Below, in pieces: positions 36,365 to 45,941 of a stretch of 64,000 nucleotides of DNA (position 1 is its first letter; each line of letters starts with the position of its first letter). Made by a program: the position numbers and the translations under genes. Source of the DNA: M30B19 sp041741535 (lineage in GTDB: Bacteria > Planctomycetota > Planctomycetia > Pirellulales > Pirellulaceae); assembly GCA_041741535.1 (NCBI GenBank), contig JBGSJV010000167.1, positions 1-64,000 on the forward strand, given 5' to 3'. The notes under the pieces were generated by a model. That model was not told where the DNA came from and made no database searches. It worked only from the letters and a program-made list of their open reading frames with translations.

Positions 36365-38197
36365 TTACACCGAGTCGGCGATGGCTCGCAGTTCTTTTTC
36401 TGCGGTGCGGAAAAATTCTCGACCTTGAATCTTGGCGGCCTCGGTCGAACTCACCGAGGTCGGTTGATAATAGAACATGTAAAACTTGACTTTGGGCTCA
36501 GTTCCGCTGGGGCGGATCGCAATTTGATTCCCTTGATCATCCAGATCAAAAATCACCAAATCACCTTTGGGTCCGTCCAATCGGCACGGTTTCTGACCCG
36601 ATCGCAGAATCTCCAAGTTCTCGTAATCGCGGATTTGCAGAACGGATTTGCCAGCCAATTGCGTGGGTGGGTTTTCGCGCAAGCGAGCCATCAGGGCTTG
36701 CATTCGTCGCATGCCGTCGGAACCGTGCATGAAAATGCTGATTGTGTGTTCACCGTGGTAACCATGCTGTTGGTAGAGCTCTTCAAGTCGCTGGAACAGC
36801 GTGATCCCAGCCGCTTTGCATTTGGCCGCCAACTGACACAACAACAAACACGCGATGACCCCATCTTTGTCCCGAGCATAGGTCCCGACAAGATATCCGT
36901 AAGACTCTTCAGTCCCCAGCACAAAGTTGGCCGCTCCCACCTGGTCCATCACGTGACAAATCCATTTGAAACCGACCAAATTGTTGTTATAACATCGAGC
37001 TCCATAGCTTTCTGTGACCCGTTTGCCCAACAGCGAAGTCACGAGCGTCGTTACTGTGAAATGATCCGGAGTCAGCTGGCCGGCAACCCGCATTCGTTCC
37101 AGCATGAAGTCGATCAACAGTGCCCCGAGTTGGTTGCCGGTCAGCGTTCCCCATTCCGAACCTGGAGCGGTGGTTCGAGGCGTGGCGGCCCCCACACGAT
37201 CGCAGTCGGGATCGGTAGCGAGGATCAAATCACCACCATTTTGCTTGGCGTGAGCAATGATTGCATCAAAGACTTCCGAGTTTTCGGGATTCGAAACATT
37301 GCCCGGCACGTTTGGAAAATCGCCGGACGGTTCGCGATGGGGCCCATAGACTTCGACGTCGTCGAATCCACACTTCGCCAGCAACGTCGCCACGTTAAAC
37401 TCGCCGACCCCATGCAACGGCGAGTAAATTACATGCAGATCTCTTGGCCCCGCATCGTTGAACTCCAGATGCGCTTCCAATAACGCGTGGTCCGTTTCGG
37501 GGCCGACCATTTCGATTTGGCCACTATTTACGGCCTGTTGAAAATCGAGGCGCCGGATTTGATCAACTTGCATCACTTGATCAATAACGGCTTTATCATG
37601 CGGCGGTACCAGTTGCCCACCGGTCGACCAATAGACCTTGACCGCGTTATCCGACGGAGGATTGTGACTGGCGGTGACCATGATCCCGCAGTCGCACTGT
37701 TTGTAGCGAACCAAAAAAGATAGTTCGGGCGTGCTGCGATAAGGTTCGATAAAGAAAACTCTGAACCCGTTGGCGACCATGATACTTGAGCAGAGTTCCG
37801 CAAATTCGCGGGAGCGATGTCGAGTGTCGTAAGCAATGGCAAATCGGAGTTCACCCGTCGGTCGTAGAGTCCGCAAGTAATTCGCCAGGCCTTGGGCACT
37901 TTCACCGATCGTCCGTTCGTTGATCGCGTTGCAGCCAATTGGATACATTTTGCCGCGACGCCCACCTGTTCCAAACGGAATCACGGTCCAGAACACATCG
38001 TCCAAAATCTGCCATTTCTCGATATCGATATGTTCTAAGACTTGCGGGACGTATTCAGCATACCTAGCGTCGGTTAGCCACAGACGGATATTGTCCCCAG
38101 CGGCGGCCGTTAGTTTGCGGCCCGCAACCGCGGCGGCGATGGCTTCCAACGCTTGCGAGACCGTGGTCGCCAAGGTGGATTCGTTACTCATGGACAA
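36365..38197 (-). CDS. Phosphoglucomutase/phosphomannomutase (PgcA-type)
   Basis: 610 residues of the alpha-D-phosphohexomutase superfamily, which moves a phosphate between C1 and C6 of glucose or mannose. The phosphoserine loop is VTASHNPPSDNAVKVYW with Ser177 as catalytic residue, the metal loop is LATDPDCDRVG, the sugar-binding loop GTEESYGYLVG, and the phosphate-binding loop RPSGTEPKVKFYMF. Length above 550 residues is typical of the PgcA/PGM2 subgroup, larger than GlmM. It is divergent from the GlmM-type gene 239 nt away. Confidence 0.9.
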   Translation of the reverse strand: MSMSNESTLATTVSQALEAIAAAVAGRKLTAAAGDNIRLWLTDARYAEYVPQVLEHIDIEKWQILDDVFWTVIPFGTGGRRGKMYPIGCNAINERTIGESAQGLANYLRTLRPTGELRFAIAYDTRHRSREFAELCSSIMVANGFRVFFIEPYRSTPELSFLVRYKQCDCGIMVTASHNPPSDNAVKVYWSTGGQLVPPHDKAVIDQVMQVDQIRRLDFQQAVNSGQIEMVGPETDHALLEAHLEFNDAGPRDLHVIYSPLHGVGEFNVATLLAKCGFDDVEVYGPHREPSGDFPNVPGNVSNPENSEVFDAIIAHAKQNGGDLILATDPDCDRVGAATPRTTAPGSEWGTLTGNQLGALLIDFMLERMRVAGQLTPDHFTVTTLVTSLLGKRVTESYGARCYNNNLVGFKWICHVMDQVGAANFVLGTEESYGYLVGTYARDKDGVIACLLLCQLAAKCKAAGITLFQRLEELYQQHGYHGEHTISIFMHGSDGMRRMQALMARLRENPPTQLAGKSVLQIRDYENLEILRSGQKPCRLDGPKGDLVIFDLDDQGNQIAIRPSGTEPKVKFYMFYYQPTSVSSTEAAKIQGREFFRTAEKELRAIADSV

Positions 38198-38436
38198 CTA
38201 CTTTATTGCTTCAAGGGTGCCGACGATTCAGTAAAAATTCCGACGTCATTCGAGGAAATCGGGCGCGCGACGATTCTGCGTGCTAAAATGGTCACTGTCG
38301 ATTCACGGAGTACGTTCTGCCGGTATCCGCGGTCGCCCAAGATTTTAACATCTTCAGGGGCACAGTTCGAGTAGACTGCAGACGTGAGTTCCGTCAGTTG
38401 GACTTTGCTTTCCCTAGAAATTTTGCGGTACGATAC

Positions 38437-39849
38437 ATGAATGTTGATGAACACCCCATCATCAGTGTTTCTGGGCTGCGTGGTGTCGTCGGGACCAGCC
38501 TGACGCCACTCACCGTCGCCCGTTATGTTGCGGCCTATGCGAATCGCGTGCGGTCCAATCGTCCGATGAATTTGCCCGGGCGGCCACGGATTGTCGTCGG
38601 ACGAGATGGTCGGGAGTCGGGCCCGATGCTCGTTGATGTGGTGGCCGCAACCCTAATGTCGTGCGGGGTCGATGTGCTGGTGGCGGACTTGGCGGCGACA
38701 CCCACCGTCGGCGTGCTCGTTCGCAGCTTGAATGCGGATGGCGCGGTGCAAATCTCTGCCTCGCACAATCCCCCGCCGTACAACGGCATGAAATTGTTTG
38801 GACCCGACGGGCGCGTGATTCCAGCCACCGCGGGGCTGGAAGTGTTGTCCGCGTATGAAAAATCGAATTTTCCGTGGCAGAGTTTTGATCAATTGGGGCA
38901 ACGCCAAGTAGTCACCGATACGACGTCCGCACATTTGCAGGCCGTGCTGGCGACCGTTGACGTTGCTCGCATTCAAGCGGGTCATTTTCGCGTGGTTCTG
39001 GACTCGAACCATGCCTGTGGCAGCCTATTAGGACGGCAATTGTTGGAAGCGTTGGGATGTCAATTCACGATCGTCGGCGATCAGCCAGACGGGCAATTTT
39101 CGCATCGCCCCGAGCCGACCGCAGAAAACTTGGCGGGCGTCACGAAACTGGCTCAGGAATTTGCCGCCGACGCCGTTTTCTGCCAAGATCCAGACGCAGA
39201 TCGCTTGGCAATCATCGACGAGCAAGGCCAATACATCGGCGAAGAGTACACCTTGGCTTTGACACTGCATCACGCATTGACTTCGAGAAAAGCCACCGGT
39301 CTTCCTTTGGGACCGGTCGTTACCAATTGCTCGTCCAGCCGTATGACCTTGGATATCGCGACTCGGTTTGGCGTGCCCTGTTTTCTGAGTAAAGTCGGAG
39401 AAGCCAATGTAACGGACCGTATGATCGCGGAAGGCGCCGTTTATGGCGGCGAAGGCAGTGGTGGGCCAATTGATCCGCGCGTCGGGTACGTTCGCGATAG
39501 TTTTGTCGGAATGGCGCAAGTCCTCGATGCGATGGCCCAGTCTCGGCGACCAATTAGTGCGCTTGTGTCCGACCTTCCCAAGTACGAAATTCGCAAAACG
39601 ACCGTTCAACTCCCCGCACATTTGGAACTTTCGATTGCCATCGAACGCCTATTCGGGGCGGTTTCGGCGCGATTTCCTGAAGCGACAGTGTCAAAACTCG
39701 ATGGACTCCGGCTGGATTGGGATGACGCCTGGCTGCTGATTCGCCCGAGCAACACCGAGCCGATCGTCCGGGCAGTAGCCGAGTCCAAATCCGTTGAAAG
39801 GAGCGTCGCTCTCTGCGACGCGGCAACCCACGCGGCCACGAGCCTCTGA
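38437..39849 (+). CDS. Phosphoglucosamine mutase-like protein (GlmM-type)
   Basis: 470 residues, also a phosphohexomutase. SASHNPPPYNGMKLFG holds the catalytic Ser109, DPDADRLAII the metal site, GGEGSGGPI the sugar loop, and RPSNTEPIVRAVAE the phosphate loop. The usual glucosamine signature of the sugar loop is GEQSGH; here it is GEGSGG, so glucosamine specificity is not secure and mannose or glucose could be the substrate. The ATG at 38437 is chosen (MNVDEHPIISVSGLRG); upstream residues are unlike the family. UDP-GlcNAc for the cell wall would be the product pathway if GlmM is correct. Confidence 0.83.
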   Translation: MNVDEHPIISVSGLRGVVGTSLTPLTVARYVAAYANRVRSNRPMNLPGRPRIVVGRDGRESGPMLVDVVAATLMSCGVDVLVADLAATPTVGVLVRSLNADGAVQISASHNPPPYNGMKLFGPDGRVIPATAGLEVLSAYEKSNFPWQSFDQLGQRQVVTDTTSAHLQAVLATVDVARIQAGHFRVVLDSNHACGSLLGRQLLEALGCQFTIVGDQPDGQFSHRPEPTAENLAGVTKLAQEFAADAVFCQDPDADRLAIIDEQGQYIGEEYTLALTLHHALTSRKATGLPLGPVVTNCSSSRMTLDIATRFGVPCFLSKVGEANVTDRMIAEGAVYGGEGSGGPIDPRVGYVRDSFVGMAQVLDAMAQSRRPISALVSDLPKYEIRKTTVQLPAHLELSIAIERLFGAVSARFPEATVSKLDGLRLDWDDAWLLIRPSNTEPIVRAVAESKSVERSVALCDAATHAATSL

Positions 39850-40314
39850 GTCCAAACAGCCGGGTTTTTCCGAATAAAGGCCGTTTCGACGAGTGCCGTG
39901 AAAAGGGAAATGGGTTTACCTGGCGCTGGTGTCCCGGCGTCGGCCAGTCGGAATTAAGCAAAAGCCTTTTTCAGCTAACCAACCGGCGAAAAAAGCCCCA
40001 TTCGTGTCGTCAAGACGCTGTACGATCCTGACAAAGTTGGCTCGCGGAACGATCCGCAAAACCTGAATTCATGGGATCACGGAGCGACCCACGACAACGA
40101 CCGGTCAAAACGTTAAACTCGGCATAGCCCGATGGGGTGCTTTCGCGGGGTTGGTGCGATTCGGGAATGGCGGGCTGTTTGGCCGGTGTTTCGTGATTAC
40201 AATGAATTCCCGTCTGTGGGCAATTGAAACGACGAAATCTCATCTGACGGAGTCGAACTCGACGACTGTGTACGGGTTCCCCAGGTGTCAAAGTTTGTGC
40301 GAGGAAATGGCTAC
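39850..40314. other. Intergenic region, nothing certain
   Basis: 465 bp between two plus-strand genes. TACAAT at 40199-40204 resembles a -10 box, but the -35 position is poor. No RNA gene, repeat or hairpin with a uridine tract was recognised. A GAGG ribosome site sits about 10 nt before the next start. Confidence 0.35.
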
Positions 40315-41427
40315 ATGGAACGACGCGCGGTACGGACGGGTGGGCTGAAGTGGGTTTGGAACGGGACCGTCGCTGGCGGCATCGCGATTGGCTGGCTTGC
40401 GAGCGGTTCGACCTTTACATCGTCGGCTCTGGCACAATCGACCGAACAAGTTTTCGGCGCCAATATCCATCGCTACTACGAAGGCCAATACGAGCCGTTG
40501 ATCGCCGAAGTTTCCGCGATTGTGAACGACGATTTGGAAGACCCCCGAGTCTATTATTTGCGGGGATTGGCATTCCTGAAAACTGGACAAGAACAAGCCG
40601 CAGCGGACGACTTGCGAAAAGGTGCCGAGTTGGAAGCGATGCAGTACGGCAAACGAAATTATAACATTGCCCGAACCATGCAAAGAATTCAAGGCAATGA
40701 CCGAGCGATGTTGGAGGCGGCGCGAAGCGAGGCCATGAAACGGCGTTCGGAGTTAAGATCGGCCAAGGCTGGAATTCCTCGGTCGCAGATTCTGGCGGAA
40801 ATGGGCCGAAGCATTCTTGATCCGCCTCCAGTGGCCACGACTTCTCGCCCCAATTTACCGGATCCCTCTTCGCTGTCGGACAGCACCGCTCCCTTTGGAG
40901 ATGGCTGGGATAACGCCCCTCGACCTCGCCCCGCTCCAACTACGCAACCCGCGACCAATGCAAATGAAGCGGCTCAACCCGCGGTCGATCCATTTGGTGG
41001 AAATGATGCTCCGGCTCCCCGAGCGACGACCGTCCCCGAAACGAATGAAACAGATCCGTTTGGCGAGCCAGCGGAACGCGGTTCAACGGTTCCAGCGGAA
41101 AAGGACGACCCGTTTGCTCAACCGACAGGCAATAGCGATCCATTCTCCGAGCCAGCACAGCCAAATGCTCCAACAAAAACGGACGAGGCAGGAGAGGTCG
41201 CTCGTGGGACCGGCAGTGGCGGCAATGTGAACGGCGGCCGAGTTTTGGGGAAGCTTTTTGGGGCGCTGACGTCGCCGATTCGACGTGCTGCGGAACAAGG
41301 AGCGAATGCGATGCAGAATGTCCCTGGGATTGGAATGGGACCGGGCGCACCACCACCAGGTGCATTTCCTGAAGGACCGCCGGCTGAACTTGGTGGAAAT
41401 TCAGCCGATCCGTTTGGCGGTCGCTGA
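40315..41427 (+). CDS. Exported TPR-like protein with DPF-repeat proline-rich tail
   Basis: 370 residues, start at 40315 supported by GAGG about 10 nt upstream; an earlier reading at 40285 lacks one. A signal or membrane segment GTVAGGIAIGWLASG ends at SALA. A helical unit (VYYLRGLAFLKTGQEQAAADDL, about 75-95) looks like a TPR. From residue 160 the protein is proline- and alanine-rich, with the tripeptide DPF repeated five times: VDPFGG, TDPFGE, DDPFAQ, SDPFSE and ADPFGG at the very end. A helix (LGKLFGALTSPIRRAAEQGA) precedes the last copy. The function is unknown. The stop codon abuts that of the convergent gene. Confidence 0.68.
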   Translation: MERRAVRTGGLKWVWNGTVAGGIAIGWLASGSTFTSSALAQSTEQVFGANIHRYYEGQYEPLIAEVSAIVNDDLEDPRVYYLRGLAFLKTGQEQAAADDLRKGAELEAMQYGKRNYNIARTMQRIQGNDRAMLEAARSEAMKRRSELRSAKAGIPRSQILAEMGRSILDPPPVATTSRPNLPDPSSLSDSTAPFGDGWDNAPRPRPAPTTQPATNANEAAQPAVDPFGGNDAPAPRATTVPETNETDPFGEPAERGSTVPAEKDDPFAQPTGNSDPFSEPAQPNAPTKTDEAGEVARGTGSGGNVNGGRVLGKLFGALTSPIRRAAEQGANAMQNVPGIGMGPGAPPPGAFPEGPPAELGGNSADPFGGR

Positions 41428-41913
41428 TCATTTGCCTGAAACGCCGACGAGCTTATTTAATGGTTTGATAACGTCGTCGATTGGCGAGCTATTGTCTGGT
41501 TTAATGATCACGTGATCGTTTGCAAGAATGTCGTAATCGTATTGTGGTTCGATCGCGCGTCGTTTTGGATCGTACTTGGCTTTCATCCGCACCAACTGGC
41601 CAGTGTTCTTCGAGACCCGGACGACGGTAATGTCCAAATTGCCGTAGCGACGGGAAACACCTGACTTCTCCAGGATCGTTTGCAGGGGGACCGGCCCAGA
41701 AAATGTCTCTCGAGTCGTCGTTGGATTCGACCAATTGCTATGTATTTCCACAGAATACGACTGGGAGTCGGCGCCGGTATTTCCTAGTGCTACCGGAGAC
41801 ATGGGGGTACTTGCCGTTTGGAACATCGATTGGCATCCGGTTCCCACCAATAGCAGCGTTGCCACAACCAATCCGACGAACTTTTCTCTCGAATTTATGA
41901 CGGACATGGTCAT
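41428..41913 (-). CDS. Lipoprotein with SLBB-like C-terminus
   Basis: 161 residues with a clear lipobox LLVGTGC (Cys27). The C-terminal half has PLQTILEKSGVSRRYGNLD and YDYDILANDHVIIKPD, spaced like the SLBB (soluble ligand-binding beta-grasp) domains of polysaccharide-export proteins, although the match is weak. The ATG at 41913 has GGAAGC close upstream. No export operon surrounds it. Its stop meets the convergent gene's stop with no spacer. Confidence 0.65.
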   Translation of the reverse strand: MTMSVINSREKFVGLVVATLLLVGTGCQSMFQTASTPMSPVALGNTGADSQSYSVEIHSNWSNPTTTRETFSGPVPLQTILEKSGVSRRYGNLDITVVRVSKNTGQLVRMKAKYDPKRRAIEPQYDYDILANDHVIIKPDNSSPIDDVIKPLNKLVGVSGK

Positions 41914-42075
41914 GCTTCCAATCCCTGTATAATCGGCAAAGTTTTCCCAAACAGCCCACGCCCTACATTGCCATCGACTAGTGGAACAAGCAACTTAAGG
42001 TCGTAAGGCCAGCGAGGCGCGCTTTTTCACGGAATATCTGGGACCCGTGCTAGCTGGCAGTTCAGCGGAACACAT

Positions 42076-45000
42076 TTAGTTCAGCACGGGCGAGACAGCC
42101 ACAAGTGAGTTCGGAACTGCGTTGGCGATAGGCAGAATCAACAGAGTTCCGTGAGTCGATTGTTCAATCGCCGCAGATGCCGCAGCGCAATCGGAGTGCC
42201 ATTTTTCGGAGACGATCTGTTCGCCTGGCATCGGGCGACCAAAATAATAACCTTGAATCAGCTCGCAGCCACACTCGCGTAGGATTTGAATTTCGGCTGG
42301 CGTTTCTGCGCCCTCCGCTACACAGACCATACCAAGATGTTTTGCCAGAGTAATGATGGCGTGAGTCATGGCAACGACTTGGCCCGACTTGCTAAAGCTT
42401 GAAACAAACGACCGGTCGATTTTGAGTATGTCGAATGGGAATTCATGCAAGCAAGAAAGCGATGAGTGACCGGTCCCGAAGTCGTCGATGGCGAGACGAA
42501 TGCCCATCGATTTGATATTGCGGAGGACCTCTTTCATCAAGTTCGGGTCTTTCATCACGGTTGATTCGGTAATCTCAAAGACGACTCGTTCGGGCGGAAT
42601 GCCGGTTTTTGTCAGCGATGCGGCCACGCGGGCAACGAAATTCGCGTCCGCCAATTGAACCCGGGAGATATTGATCGTGACGTATTCGGGGGCTCGATCT
42701 GGTGCTGTCTCATGCCACGACAACCATTGTTGGCATGCTTGCTCCATGATCCATTGGCCAAGATCCAGAATGACATGGCACTCTTCGGCAATTGCAATAA
42801 ACTCCAACGGCGAAACAAAACCGAGGCGCGGATGATTCCAACGAATCAAGGCTTCCGTGCCCATGAGCGAACCGGAATAGCCATTGACGATTGGTTGATA
42901 AAGCACGTGGAATTGATCAAAGTGCTGTTGGGAACGCAGTTCGTTTTCAATATTGAGACGTCGTTCGACCGCTTTCTGCATCGAGTCGTCAAAAATGACC
43001 CAGCGTGCTTTGCCTTGGTTCTTGGCCTCAAATAGTGCGATATCTGCGTCACGTAGAATTTCGTCCGCGCGCTCGTACTTCGGCGAGCCCACCACAATGC
43101 CGATACTGGCAGAACATTGGACAGAATGTCCCTCAGCCGAAAACGGTCGCGAGAGTTCCGCTAGGATTCGTTCTGCGATATCGACCGTGACTTCGGGCCT
43201 TTCCAAATGGTCCAGTAGCACAACAAATTCGTCACCACCCCATCGAATCGCTGTGGAATCATCCATTGCCGAATTGACCATCACGGAATCGCTACTGCGC
43301 AACACACCACGCAAGCGAGCAGCAACTTCCTGCAGGACGATATCGCCGAAATGATGCCCAAGGCTGTCATTGATCAACTTGAATCGATCGACGTCCATAA
43401 ACAGAACCGCAAATTGGTAGTCTTGGCGGCGGTTTTGCAATTCCAAGGCTCGCTCGAGCCGACTGCCCAAATACTTACGATTTCCGAGGCCCGTCAGTTC
43501 ATCTGTCCGAGCAGAAACGGCCAGTTGTTCTTCGCGGGCGACCTCATCCGAGACATCGCGTTGGATCGACACGTATCCTTCAACCTGACCATTGGGAGCA
43601 TAGAGTGCCGTAACCGAAACATCCGTCCAATACCGCTCGAAGACACCGGATTTAATTTCGCCGTGTTCGTCCGGACACCGGCGACGAATATTGCACTGAC
43701 GACCACTCCAAGGTTTGCCGGATAGAATGGTATCCCACATCGCGCGGTAGGTGTCCGCATGATCGCGACTATGCTCCAAGCTTCCCAACGGCTTCCCAAT
43801 TGCCTCTTCGCGTTGGAAACCGGTCATTTCCTCATATGCTCGATTAGCTTGCAGGATGTTTCCGACTCGATCTGTCAGTAGCACCGCATCAGAATGCGAA
43901 TCGATCGCGGTTGCCAACCTCCAGACATCCGCGGTTGCTTGCTGCAACGCCAACTCCGAGTTCTTGGATTCGCTAATGTCCATGGAAACGCCCATGGCTC
44001 GAACTGCCACTCCTTCGGAATCATATTCCGTAACTTTGCCCACGCTCGACAGCCACGCCCAGGTCCCATCGATTCGTTTGACCCGATACTCAACCCGAAG
44101 TTCCGTGTTCTTGCCAGTCAATAACGAATGAAACGCGTTGTCAACTTGTGCCACATCCTCGCGGTGAATTTTGTCGTACCAGCGACGAGTACTCAAGAAT
44201 TTAACACTTTTATCGAAGCCGAGAATCGTAAGTCCCAAGCCACCAAAGTGCATAAACTCGTTCTGAATGTCCAAATCCCATGTTGCCAAGTCAGCCGAAT
44301 GGATTGCCAGATCGAGGCGATTCGCCTGGCTTTTCAGCAGATTTTCTTGTTCGACCTCTTGGGTAATGTCCTGCGTGGACATGAGTAGTCCACCGATTTG
44401 TCCGTCGTTGCGATACCACGGTAGGATCTCCCAATGAGCCCATTGACTCTTGCCGCTGGGAAGATGGACCACGTCACGCTCGATCGTTTCGCGAGATCCT
44501 GTGAGACAGCGACTGTGAATTTCCCGAAGTTTTGGCGGAGTATTGGGCACGACATCGTAATGGTGAAAGCCAGTGATGTCGGCATCGACGTCAATGCCGT
44601 AGATTTCCAACCAACGACGTGAAAAGGCAATGTAACGCATCTGATTATCCAGCATGGCCACAGCCGTTGGCGCATGTTGAATAAAGACCTTCATGCGTTG
44701 TTCGCTTTCGGCGAGCGCCGACATTACCTTCTTGACTTCACGTAAGGCGATGGTTCGATTGTGAAACGTGTACCAGATCAGAGTTGAGATTCCTCCGATC
44801 ATCATCACTCCAATCAGCAGGCTGTACTTGCTACGCGATTGAGTATTGGCAAGAAGTTGGTCGTAGTCTTCGCTGCGTCGAACCAGGCAAACAACCGCGT
44901 CTAGAGTATTTTGCGAAGTGTGCAACGGCGCAAAAACGAGAAAAAATCGTCCGGTTCGTTCTTCGGCGGAAGGGAACACGACCAATGGGTCGGTCGTTGA

Positions 45001-45477
45001 CAAGAATCGATTCTTCACGTCTTCAGCGGCGAGCGTCTCAAAGAAGCCGATTGTGGGTGCAAATTTGGAACGCTTGGGATCTGGGTTCGAACGATGAGAT
45101 GTTTGCGGATTTGCTCGAACGACAATAGTCGGGCCACTGGTCGGGAACCGAAGTGTAAATGCATCCACATAGGCGTTGCCTAGAGATTGTCGGAGTTCCT
45201 TTTGGACGGCCTCGTAGTGCTCGTCGTACGTCAATGGAGCCGATTTGACCTTGGCGTGACGGTCGGGATTGATATGTTCGACGACAATCTCGGCACTTAC
45301 CTGCAAGTTCTCGGCAAAGGTTTCGTTGAGCGTTTGGCGAGTCTGATCGAAGTCCGAGTAAGTCAAGGCGCCGAGAATTGTCGAGAGCAAGGCGAACAGC
45401 ACCACGCTGAGCCGCACCGGATGGTCCGTTGGCCAGAAACGATTCGGCTTCGGCGTAAGTGGTTTCGGGAATGTCAT
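42076..45477 (-). CDS. Membrane sensor with PAS, GGDEF and EAL domains (cyclic-di-GMP turnover)
   Basis: 1133 residues. Two membrane segments (RLSVVLFALLSTILGALTY and YSLLIGVMMIGGISTLIWY) bracket a periplasmic sensor of about 170 residues. Three PAS units follow (WLEIYGIDVDADITG, WDLDIQNEFMHFGG, NRAYEEMTGFQREEAIG). The diguanylate cyclase active site GGDEF is intact at 747-751, with no RxxD inhibitory site in front. The EAL phosphodiesterase domain is also intact: EALIRW from 875 and DDFGTGHSSL at about 998. Both activities are therefore possible; the net direction is not predictable. It is monocistronic; signal and output are unknown. Confidence 0.92.
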   Translation of the reverse strand: MTFPKPLTPKPNRFWPTDHPVRLSVVLFALLSTILGALTYSDFDQTRQTLNETFAENLQVSAEIVVEHINPDRHAKVKSAPLTYDEHYEAVQKELRQSLGNAYVDAFTLRFPTSGPTIVVRANPQTSHRSNPDPKRSKFAPTIGFFETLAAEDVKNRFLSTTDPLVVFPSAEERTGRFFLVFAPLHTSQNTLDAVVCLVRRSEDYDQLLANTQSRSKYSLLIGVMMIGGISTLIWYTFHNRTIALREVKKVMSALAESEQRMKVFIQHAPTAVAMLDNQMRYIAFSRRWLEIYGIDVDADITGFHHYDVVPNTPPKLREIHSRCLTGSRETIERDVVHLPSGKSQWAHWEILPWYRNDGQIGGLLMSTQDITQEVEQENLLKSQANRLDLAIHSADLATWDLDIQNEFMHFGGLGLTILGFDKSVKFLSTRRWYDKIHREDVAQVDNAFHSLLTGKNTELRVEYRVKRIDGTWAWLSSVGKVTEYDSEGVAVRAMGVSMDISESKNSELALQQATADVWRLATAIDSHSDAVLLTDRVGNILQANRAYEEMTGFQREEAIGKPLGSLEHSRDHADTYRAMWDTILSGKPWSGRQCNIRRRCPDEHGEIKSGVFERYWTDVSVTALYAPNGQVEGYVSIQRDVSDEVAREEQLAVSARTDELTGLGNRKYLGSRLERALELQNRRQDYQFAVLFMDVDRFKLINDSLGHHFGDIVLQEVAARLRGVLRSSDSVMVNSAMDDSTAIRWGGDEFVVLLDHLERPEVTVDIAERILAELSRPFSAEGHSVQCSASIGIVVGSPKYERADEILRDADIALFEAKNQGKARWVIFDDSMQKAVERRLNIENELRSQQHFDQFHVLYQPIVNGYSGSLMGTEALIRWNHPRLGFVSPLEFIAIAEECHVILDLGQWIMEQACQQWLSWHETAPDRAPEYVTINISRVQLADANFVARVAASLTKTGIPPERVVFEITESTVMKDPNLMKEVLRNIKSMGIRLAIDDFGTGHSSLSCLHEFPFDILKIDRSFVSSFSKSGQVVAMTHAIITLAKHLGMVCVAEGAETPAEIQILRECGCELIQGYYFGRPMPGEQIVSEKWHSDCAAASAAIEQSTHGTLLILPIANAVPNSLVAVSPVLN

Positions 45478-45941
45478 TGGATTAGGCTAGGCTTCCGCAA
45501 TGAAAATCCAGCGGCGTTACCGGGACGTCCGGGCGATTTATCCCGGATGCACCTCATGGCGCCAAATACCTGAATCTACATTTGTGATGACCGATTTTCC
45601 GCTCGGGCGTGGCAAGACTAGTTCACAGAGTGGGCTGCCTGAGGGGAAATCGATGCCTGATCGCTGCCGAGAATGAAACAGTACTTGAATGATCGTCTAT
45701 TTTGGTGCAAATAGGAAAAGTCGAAAAAACCGATCAAGCGATACAATTGTCGCAATGGGCCTGAACGTGCATGGAAATGAATTGCCAGCGGGTGGTGGGT
45801 CGGCGATGGTCGAGTCGCAGCTCGGTCAACTTGAGTACAATTGGGCCATCGGCGACGCAAGAAAAGTCTGGGTGTGAACAAAGCACAGGACGTGAACGCA
45901 GAATTATCGGTGATTTCTTACGGCTCGACGTGCCAGAACAA
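45478..45941. other. Intergenic region, nothing recognised
   Basis: 464 bp between two minus-strand genes, with AT-rich stretches around 45700. No hairpin, RNA or repeat was identified. Confidence 0.35.

Noticed and set aside
36107..37483. A 458-residue plus-strand open frame
   Set aside because: Antisense to the phosphohexomutase gene; no motif or ribosome site.
40960..41427. DPF repeats as evidence of eukaryote-like endocytic adaptors
   Set aside because: A three-residue motif in low-complexity sequence is too weak to support that link.
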